From assembly GCA_016840125.1 (NCBI GenBank), contig JAEOSY010000519.1, forward strand, positions 1-5,304: a stretch of DNA of 5,304 nt, given 5' to 3'. The DNA is from Candidatus Helarchaeota archaeon (GTDB lineage Archaea > Asgardarchaeota > Lokiarchaeia > Helarchaeales > HEL-GB-A). The notes beneath the pieces are model-generated. The model ran no database searches. It saw only the letters and a program-made list of their open reading frames with translations, and had not been told where the DNA came from. Both the position numbers and the translations under genes were made by a program. Below, one piece after another: positions 1-4,897 of the stretch (position 1 is the first letter of the stretch; each line of letters starts with the position of its first letter).

Positions 1-3
1 CTG

Positions 4-36
4 ACATATATATATGTTTCGAAGAATTGTTCAAAC
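4..36. repeat. Short palindromes upstream of the AOR-family gene
   Basis: Positions 4-17 (acatatatatatgt) form a perfect 14-bp palindrome. It is followed by an imperfect inverted repeat at 16-36, where gtttcgaa faces ttcaaac, which lacks one g for full pairing. They lie 85-115 bp before the AOR start and could be a regulator-binding site. AT-alternating palindromes are common by chance in DNA this AT-rich, so function is unproven. Confidence 0.25.
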
Positions 37-73
37 GAATAGTTAATCAAAATATTAATATGACTTTCTTACT

Positions 74-84
74 ATTTATTTAAC
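74..84 (+). promoter_or_regulatory. Possible TATA box for the AOR-family gene
   Basis: The stretch atttatttaac contains tttattta at 75-82, resembling an archaeal TATA box. A start about 25 bp downstream would give a leader of roughly 15 nt before the ATG at 120, in keeping with the absence of a Shine-Dalgarno sequence there. No purine-rich BRE is visible directly upstream. A second TATA-like run lies at 51-61, so the assignment is tentative. Confidence 0.3.
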
Positions 85-119
85 CAAGGTATTTTCAAAA
101 CGAGAATCTGATGCATTAA

Positions 120-2084
120 ATGGGCTTAGGTTTTTTTGGTAAAATATTATGGGTTGACTTAACAAAAGATAGTCTAAGAGAGGAAGAATTATCTGAAAAA
201 ACCTTTCATCAATTCATAGGTGGTTATGGTTTAGGGTGCAAATTATTGTACGAAAGGATGTCCCGGCACTTAAACCCCTTAAGTCCAGAATCGATAATTG
301 GTTTTTTCCCTGGGTTATTAACGAGCACTGCAGCTCCTTATTCAGGGCGATATATGGTTGTAGGCAAGTCTCCGCTTACAGGGACTTGGGGTGATGCGAA
401 TAGTGGTGGTAATTTTGGACCAGCCATAAAAGCTTGCGGTTACGATGGAATTTTGGTTTCAGGGAAAGCTTCAGAACCAGTTTATCTCTCAATTATGGAA
501 GATGAAATTAAGATTTTAGACGCTTCAGATATTTGGGGAAAAGACATTATAGAAACCGAATTAATTCTGAAAAAAAAACATGGTAACTCAATTAAAACCG
601 CCGGTATAGGACAAGCAGGAGAAAACTTATTAAAAATATCAGGAATCGCTAATGATAGGGGAAGAATTGCCGCTCGTTCCGGTTTAGGGGCGATTATGGG
701 CTCAAAAAATCTTAAAACTATAGTTCTTAATGGTAATAAGAGAGTTGGAATTTTTGATCGCGAAAAATTCATGAATTTAATAAAGGAGTATAATAAAACT
801 GCTAAAAATAAGCCATTAGCCTCAATGAAAAAGTCATTTTTAGGGGATATGTTTGGAATGGTAAAATCAATGCGTAGACTTAAACTTGGAAATATTGATG
901 CCCCAAATTTAATGCGAACAATTTATCGTAATTTTGGAACTAGTATTGGAAATACTATAAGTGCGGAAACTGGAGATTCTCCCATTAAAAATTGGTTAGG
1001 AATCGGAATGTACGATTTTCCTTACAAAAAATCAGCAAATTTATCATCAGTTAATATTAATGAATATAAGGTTAAAGATTACGGTTGTTTTAGTTGTCCC
1101 GTCCAGTGTGGGGCAATATTGAAGATTTCTGATTTAAATATCGAAGAAATGCACATCCCTGAGTATGAAACATGTTGCGCTTTTGGCTCTCTTTTGCTGA
1201 ACAACGATCTACATTCTATTTTTCAAATTAACGATGTGTGTAATCGAGCTGCAATTGATACAATATCTACTGGCTCTACCGTTGCATACGCAATTGAGTG
1301 CTACGAAAACGGACTTTTAAGCAAGAAAGATACAAATGGATTAGAATTAAATTGGGGTGATTCTAAGGCAATTTTAAGCTTAGTTCATAAAATGATTAAA
1401 AGAGAAGGTATCGGTGATTTGTTGGCTGACGGCGTTAGGATAGCTATTGATAAGATTGGTAAAGAGAGCGAACCTTACGCTATAAATTCGTTGGGCTCAG
1501 AAATTCCTATGCACGATCCTCGATATTTCAATTCTCTAGCTTTTTCATATGCATATGATCCAACACCGGGAAGACATACTACTGCTAGCATTGATTTTGC
1601 TGAAATTGGAGCATATGATAAATTCGAACAGAAATTACACCTCCCTAGAAAAAGAAAACACAACGAAGATAGAAAACTTGAAGCACAAATCATTACTACG
1701 GGATTTCATCAAATACTAAGCTGTGCGGGGATGTGCATGTTTTCAACATCTTTTGGACCTTATCCCTTTATTGACCTTTTAAACGCATTAACAGGCTGGA
1801 ACGACGATATTGATGCGTATATCACAACGGGTTTAAGAATTCAGACTTTAAGGCAAGCTTTCACTTTGAGAGAAGGGATTAAATTATCTCAGAATGAGCT
1901 ACCTGACAGAATAATAGGAAATCCTCCGTCTGAAAAAGGACCATTCAAGGGTAAAACTGTTGAATATAAAAATTTTTATCGGAACTATTGTATCAAGATG
2001 GGTTGGAATCCTGAAAATGGATATCCGTTAAAAAAAACGCTAGAAAAGTTGGATCTTGAATTTGTAGTAAAAGATTTGTATTAA
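120..2084 (+). CDS. Aldehyde ferredoxin oxidoreductase (AOR) family tungsten enzyme
   Basis: This 654-residue protein has the usual AOR-family length and covers both the N-terminal pterin-binding domain (about 1-205) and the C-terminal domains. Family members hold tungsten on two pterin cofactors plus one [4Fe-4S] cluster, and typically oxidise aldehydes to acids with ferredoxin as acceptor in the cytoplasm. Visible marks are GRYMVVGKSPLTG (76-88), the ANSGGNFG pterin loop (93-100) and GLGAIMGSKNLK (near 190). Three cluster cysteines form CxxCxxxC (C323, C326, C330), and the fourth is probably C539. E348 lies 18 residues after C330, matching the E313 to C295 spacing of Pyrococcus furiosus AOR. 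H486 in GRHT probably corresponds to its H448. The DxxGLD motif appears as NRAAID (375-380), and DxxGLC as SCAGMC (534-539), so both are altered. The ATG at 120 gives the family's usual N-terminus (GKILWVDL). The substrate cannot be told from sequence; the N-terminus is AOR-like rather than GAPOR-like. No MoaD-like or ferredoxin partner gene is adjacent. Confidence 0.93.
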   Translation: MGLGFFGKILWVDLTKDSLREEELSEKTFHQFIGGYGLGCKLLYERMSRHLNPLSPESIIGFFPGLLTSTAAPYSGRYMVVGKSPLTGTWGDANSGGNFGPAIKACGYDGILVSGKASEPVYLSIMEDEIKILDASDIWGKDIIETELILKKKHGNSIKTAGIGQAGENLLKISGIANDRGRIAARSGLGAIMGSKNLKTIVLNGNKRVGIFDREKFMNLIKEYNKTAKNKPLASMKKSFLGDMFGMVKSMRRLKLGNIDAPNLMRTIYRNFGTSIGNTISAETGDSPIKNWLGIGMYDFPYKKSANLSSVNINEYKVKDYGCFSCPVQCGAILKISDLNIEEMHIPEYETCCAFGSLLLNNDLHSIFQINDVCNRAAIDTISTGSTVAYAIECYENGLLSKKDTNGLELNWGDSKAILSLVHKMIKREGIGDLLADGVRIAIDKIGKESEPYAINSLGSEIPMHDPRYFNSLAFSYAYDPTPGRHTTASIDFAEIGAYDKFEQKLHLPRKRKHNEDRKLEAQIITTGFHQILSCAGMCMFSTSFGPYPFIDLLNALTGWNDDIDAYITTGLRIQTLRQAFTLREGIKLSQNELPDRIIGNPPSEKGPFKGKTVEYKNFYRNYCIKMGWNPENGYPLKKTLEKLDLEFVVKDLY

Positions 2085-2100
2085 TTTTTAATCTTAAAAA
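2085..2100. repeat. AT inverted repeat directly after the AOR stop codon
   Basis: Seven bases (tttttaa) face their exact complement (ttaaaaa) across a 2-base centre, starting at the base after the TAA stop. The T-run could help end transcription. A hairpin is unlikely to be stable because it is all A/T with a 2-nt loop. Read-through into the next gene, 52 bp away, remains possible. Confidence 0.3.
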
Positions 2101-2136
2101 CCTAACAATCTAATTAAATCGAATATTCTTACTTTC

Positions 2137-2613
2137 ATGGATTCTGATAATGAACTAAAGAAAAACTTACGAAACCATCTGAAAAAGGCAATTTTAAAAG
2201 ATGCAAAACGATTAAAAAATAAGTATCCTCCTATTTCTGAAAAAGTGAATGGTATTGTTAAGTCGTTAAAGATTAAAGATATCTATGAGCTAAAAGGAAA
2301 TTTACAAAATTTCATATTTCTAACTACAAAAAAAGTTAGAAATAAACCCAAATACAGGTATTTTCTAGCAATCTCACTAGCTTCACAAAGTTCTGATCTT
2401 TTAGCTAATTTAGCAAAAGAATACAGTAAAAAAAAAAACTTGAAATTGATTCAATTTTCATTACATCCTCAACATTTTAGAGTTGGTTTATTTTCTTTAA
2501 AAGAAATAGAAAATAAGGATAACCTTTCAGAAATAATCGATATATTAAAAGAATTCAGAATTTTTTACCGAAAGAATCTAGATAATCTCGGAAAATTAAT
2601 TGAACGTGTATAA
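2137..2613 (+). CDS. Small, highly basic hypothetical protein
   Basis: I do not recognise a family for this 158-residue protein. It has about 27 lysines and 8 arginines against about 17 acidic residues, so it is strongly basic and could bind nucleic acid or an acidic partner. No signal peptide, membrane segment, zinc-binding cysteine pattern or nucleotide-binding loop is visible. The N-terminal 60 residues look helical and Lys-rich. A more hydrophobic middle (about 73-115, from YRYFLAISLASQSSDLLANL to HFRVGLFSLKE) looks like a mixed alpha/beta core, and a helical tail follows (about 125-158). The ATG at 2137 is the first in frame after the AOR gene and has no Shine-Dalgarno sequence. A weak TATA-like run at 2110-2119 might give a leaderless message; otherwise the gene is co-transcribed with AOR. 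An 11-A run at 2428-2438 encodes its lysine cluster. The long intact frame and normal composition for this genome suggest a real gene. Confidence 0.7.
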   Translation: MDSDNELKKNLRNHLKKAILKDAKRLKNKYPPISEKVNGIVKSLKIKDIYELKGNLQNFIFLTTKKVRNKPKYRYFLAISLASQSSDLLANLAKEYSKKKNLKLIQFSLHPQHFRVGLFSLKEIENKDNLSEIIDILKEFRIFYRKNLDNLGKLIERV

Positions 2614-2615
2614 TT

Positions 2616-2625
2616 TTTATAAATA
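2616..2625 (+). promoter_or_regulatory. TATA-like box, distal candidate for pyruvate kinase
   Basis: The sequence tttataaata closely fits an archaeal TATA box and begins 3 bases after the stop codon of the preceding gene. A start about 25 bp downstream would leave a leader of some 30-40 nt. It overlaps the T-run after that stop codon, so the same bases might serve both termination and initiation. A closer candidate exists at 2648-2655. Confidence 0.35.
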
Positions 2626-2647
2626 GCCATAATAATAATATTAATTA

Positions 2648-2655
2648 TTTTATAA
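2648..2655 (+). promoter_or_regulatory. TATA-like box, proximal candidate for pyruvate kinase
   Basis: The sequence ttttataa is centred about 30 bp before the ATG at 2682. Transcription would then start at or very near the start codon, giving a leaderless mRNA. This fits the absence of any Shine-Dalgarno sequence before this gene. No convincing BRE is seen upstream. Confidence 0.35.
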
Positions 2656-2681
2656 TAGAATGTAAATTAAAAAATTGATTT

Positions 2682-4154
2682 ATGATTAAAATGTCTTTTA
2701 TTGATAATACTGTTAAAATTGTAAGTACTATTGGTCCAGCTTCTGATTCAAAACAGATGATTAAAAGTCTAATCGATGCTGGTGTCGATATTTTTAGATT
2801 GAATTTCTCTCACGGGACTCACAAGGAAAAAAGTGAATTAGTTGAAAGAATTAGAGGTGTTGACGATAGAATTGGAATCATGGCAGATATCCAAGGACCT
2901 AAAATTCGAGTTGGGAAATTCAAGAACGATGAGGCTTACATATTAAATGTTGGACAAGAAGTAAAAGTTTTCGAGAGTGATATTCCCGGAGGGGGAGACC
3001 AAGATCAATTTGCAATTCCCCTAGTAGGGTTTTTGAAATCTATGAAAAAAGGAAATGTGTTTTTTGTTAACGATGGCATCATTAAAATTCAAGTGAAGAG
3101 TAAAGAAAAGGATCACTTGGTTGGAGAAGTAATCGCTGGGGGTTTGATAAGCAATAATAAAGGTGTAAATATTCCTACAGGCGAACTACATCAAACTGTG
3201 CCTACTGAAAAGGATATTAAAGACCTAGAATTTATAGCAGATATTAATCCCGAATTTGTCGCAATCTCATTTGTATCTAGTGGAGATGATGTTCTTACAG
3301 TTAAAAAACTCCTTGAAAATTACGGGAATGAAAATATAAAATTAATTTCTAAAATCGAACGCCCTATCGCCCTCGATAATTTCGATCAAATTTTAGAAGT
3401 ATCTGATGGTATTATGATTGCGAGAGGTGATTTAGGTGTTGAGATCTCTCCAGATCAGGTACCATTAAGACAGAAAGAATTAATTTTTAAGTGTAACCGA
3501 GAAGGGATACCTGTAATAGTAGCAACCCAAATGTTAGAATCAATGATTAACACACCAGTCCCAACAAGAGCTGAAGCTAACGATATTTTTAACGCTGTCA
3601 TCGATGGAACTGACGCTGTAATGCTCTCTGCTGAAACTGCGGTAGGAAAATATCCCATAAATTCCGTCGAATACATGAATAAGATAGCAACAACTGCTAG
3701 CGAAAACACCCCTTTAAGATCTCCCGACGATTATGACTCCGATCGATTAACACACACGCAAACTCTTGGACATGCTATACATGCTCTTGCTCAAGAAATG
3801 GAGCAATTAAATTTCAGAGGAAAAATCTTAGTTATTACCAGAAAAGGCTATGGAGCCAGGATGATATCAAAATTCCGACCTCCCTTGCCGATCATCGCAA
3901 TGACCCCCTCCAAAAAAACTGCGCGTGAATTAAACCTTATTTGGGGCGTACAACCGATATTTATCGAGAACATCGACTTTTTTAATTTGGATGTCGAGAG
4001 TTTGATTGAGGAGTCTGTAAAATATGGGGTTGAAACGGGTCACATCGACGAAAACGAGCATGTTATTATTCTTCTAGTTTCGAGAAAATTCCAAAAACGT
4101 GGAAACCTAGTTGGTCTTTATTATGTTGGTGAAATACTTAATCCAGAGACTTAA
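2682..4154 (+). CDS. pyk: Pyruvate kinase
   Basis: Pyruvate kinase transfers phosphate from phosphoenolpyruvate to ADP, giving pyruvate and ATP, the last step of glycolysis in the cytoplasm. The 490-residue protein is the normal single-unit length, with no added PEP-utiliser domain. The catalytic barrel carries TIGPAS near the N-terminus, RLNFSHG (39-45), KIE with catalytic K224 and metal ligand E226, ARGDLG with D250, ATQML with T282, and MLSAETAVGKYP. A B domain fills about 75-165, and the C-terminal regulatory domain follows from about 340. The lid motif DIQGPKIRV (69-77) has I70, Q71, K74 and V77, the pattern described for enzymes that do not need K+. The last strand reads RGNLVGLYYVGEIL where many homologues have a GTTN-type motif, so effector binding may differ. 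Starts at 2682 and 2691 are both plausible; the second would shorten the protein by three residues. Neither has a Shine-Dalgarno sequence. Confidence 0.97.
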   Translation: MIKMSFIDNTVKIVSTIGPASDSKQMIKSLIDAGVDIFRLNFSHGTHKEKSELVERIRGVDDRIGIMADIQGPKIRVGKFKNDEAYILNVGQEVKVFESDIPGGGDQDQFAIPLVGFLKSMKKGNVFFVNDGIIKIQVKSKEKDHLVGEVIAGGLISNNKGVNIPTGELHQTVPTEKDIKDLEFIADINPEFVAISFVSSGDDVLTVKKLLENYGNENIKLISKIERPIALDNFDQILEVSDGIMIARGDLGVEISPDQVPLRQKELIFKCNREGIPVIVATQMLESMINTPVPTRAEANDIFNAVIDGTDAVMLSAETAVGKYPINSVEYMNKIATTASENTPLRSPDDYDSDRLTHTQTLGHAIHALAQEMEQLNFRGKILVITRKGYGARMISKFRPPLPIIAMTPSKKTARELNLIWGVQPIFIENIDFFNLDVESLIEESVKYGVETGHIDENEHVIILLVSRKFQKRGNLVGLYYVGEILNPET

Positions 4155-4171
4155 TTTTAAATTAAACTATC

Positions 4172-4201
4172 ATTTTCTCAAATTTCTTATTTATTTTTTT
4201 C
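4172..4201 (+). terminator. T-rich terminator after pyruvate kinase
   Basis: A pyrimidine-rich run begins 18 bp after the stop codon and ends in seven consecutive Ts at 4194-4200. Archaeal RNA polymerase terminates at such U-tracts without needing a hairpin. Together with the TATA boxes that follow, this suggests that the membrane-protein gene is a separate unit. Confidence 0.5.
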
Positions 4202-4232
4202 TACATCGTGTTAAATTCTGTGAAGATTGCTC

Positions 4233-4250
4233 TGAAATTTATTTATAAAT
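4233..4250 (+). promoter_or_regulatory. Possible BRE and TATA box, distal promoter of the membrane-protein gene
   Basis: A short purine stretch (tgaaa, 4233-4237) is followed directly by tttatttataaat. This resembles the archaeal BRE plus TATA arrangement bound by TFB and TBP. Initiation about 25 bp downstream would leave a leader of about 90-100 nt. The rest of the 4155-4362 gap holds no open frame that looks like a gene. Confidence 0.35.
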
Positions 4251-4293
4251 TATCATCAATTTTAAATTCGAGTAATCTGAATATAAACTTAAT

Positions 4294-4305
4294 TTTAATA
4301 TAAAA
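4294..4305 (+). promoter_or_regulatory. TATA-like box, proximal candidate for the membrane-protein gene
   Basis: The run tttaatataaaa could act as a TATA box, with initiation near 4325. That would leave a leader of roughly 35-40 nt including the Shine-Dalgarno sequence at 4351-4355. The surrounding sequence is so AT-rich that the box is not distinctive. Confidence 0.3.
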
Positions 4306-4350
4306 TTCAAAACTTATTAGAAAATACAATAATAATCAACACGATATAAT

Positions 4351-4355
4351 GAGGT
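4351..4355 (+). promoter_or_regulatory. Shine-Dalgarno sequence of the membrane-protein gene
   Basis: The sequence gaggt lies 7 bases before the ATG at 4363 and matches the core of the anti-Shine-Dalgarno sequence of archaeal 16S rRNA. It is the only clear ribosome binding site at any of the four visible starts, and it supports choosing this ATG. Confidence 0.65.
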
Positions 4356-4362
4356 AAAAAAA

Positions 4363-4845
4363 ATGGGAGAAAGCGATTGGAATCACGGCTCATGGGTGTC
4401 CACTTTAGGGAAATTCGCGTGGATAGTATTGCTCGTGATGGGAATTTTAGGGATTATTGTTTCATTAGTCTTAACATTGCCAGCAATAGCACTTTGGGAA
4501 GCCGCTCGAGCTGCTTATGCATTAATATTTCCGGGATCCGTATACCCTGTTGCAATGCCAATAGGAGGATTAATTTGGGACATAATTGGAGGAGTTGTAA
4601 CAATAATTTTAGCGTTTTTCATTATTAGACCTAAATTTTCGAAACCATGTGGAGCGAAGGATTGGGAAGCTTTATATGGGTGGGCATTAAAATTAGGTGG
4701 TACAAAAATTCCGTGGATGCTCATTTGGGGCCTAATTCTTGTGATCTTCGGGTGGTACTATTGGCCTGGATTACTTGTATTGGTTCCTGCGATAATGCTA
4801 ATTTTTGCTGGTCCTAGGAAATATGAATGGAGCGCAGAAAAATAG
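4363..4845 (+). CDS. Trp-rich four-helix membrane protein, function unknown
   Basis: I cannot assign a function to this 160-residue protein. Hydrophobic stretches at about 18-44, 66-88, 116-134 and 135-150 suggest four membrane helices, the last two joined by a tight YYWPG turn. The lysines and arginines cluster in the loop at 89-115 and in the C-terminal tail (152-160). By the positive-inside rule this places both ends and that loop in the cytoplasm. It has 12 tryptophans (about 7.5%), including W118, W122, W131 and W134 near the third helix. The ending FAGPRKYEW, together with PWMLIWG at 117-123, looks like a conserved module. There is no signal peptide and no transporter or enzyme motif. 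C96 is the only cysteine. A good Shine-Dalgarno sequence and a flanking terminator on each side suggest a single-gene, well-translated unit. It might be a small structural or accessory membrane protein, but this is a guess. Confidence 0.8.
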   Translation: MGESDWNHGSWVSTLGKFAWIVLLVMGILGIIVSLVLTLPAIALWEAARAAYALIFPGSVYPVAMPIGGLIWDIIGGVVTIILAFFIIRPKFSKPCGAKDWEALYGWALKLGGTKIPWMLIWGLILVIFGWYYWPGLLVLVPAIMLIFAGPRKYEWSAEK

Positions 4846-4850
4846 AAACT

Positions 4851-4885
4851 AATAAATTCTATTTATTTTCTTTTTATTATTTTTT
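4851..4885 (+). terminator. T-rich terminator after the membrane-protein gene
   Basis: A weak inverted repeat (aataaa at 4851-4856 facing tttatt at 4862-4867) merges into a T-rich run with two blocks of five to six Ts, ending at 4885. It sits in the 52-bp gap between convergent genes and suits termination of the plus-strand gene. The opposite strand is A-rich here, so the TFB message probably ends further on, perhaps at the five Ts read opposite 4838-4842, inside the end of the membrane-protein gene. Confidence 0.5.
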
Positions 4886-4897
4886 AAATGAAATTGC

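Noticed and set aside
3..83. An open frame from the window edge to TAA at 81-83 that could be the tail of an upstream gene
   Set aside because: Only 26 codons are visible, and the last ten look non-coding. Another forward frame is also open, to TAG at 40-42. Nothing decides between them or supports either as a gene.
482..772. Minus-strand open frame within the AOR gene
   Set aside because: It lies wholly inside a well-supported gene, has no family features, and its composition is what the opposite strand of that gene would give.
1475..1693. Minus-strand open frame within the AOR gene
   Set aside because: It is a shadow of the conserved C-terminal AOR domain, with no independent evidence.
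120..2084. Glyceraldehyde-3-phosphate ferredoxin oxidoreductase, suggested by the nearby pyruvate kinase and similar length
   Set aside because: The N-terminus and pterin loop follow the general AOR pattern rather than the divergent GAPOR N-terminus, so the glycolytic assignment is not supported.
3455..3709. Minus-strand open frame within pyruvate kinase, hydrophobic in places
   Set aside because: It lies opposite the most conserved catalytic segment of pyruvate kinase, whose codons explain it fully.
4155..4362. Small RNA or riboswitch in the 208-bp gap
   Set aside because: The gap is almost all A/T, with no GC-rich stems beyond one distant 8-bp repeat. Terminator and promoter signals explain it better.
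4377..4724. Alternative frames on both strands within the membrane-protein gene
   Set aside because: The 4363 frame has a Shine-Dalgarno sequence and a coherent membrane topology. The overlapping frames have neither.
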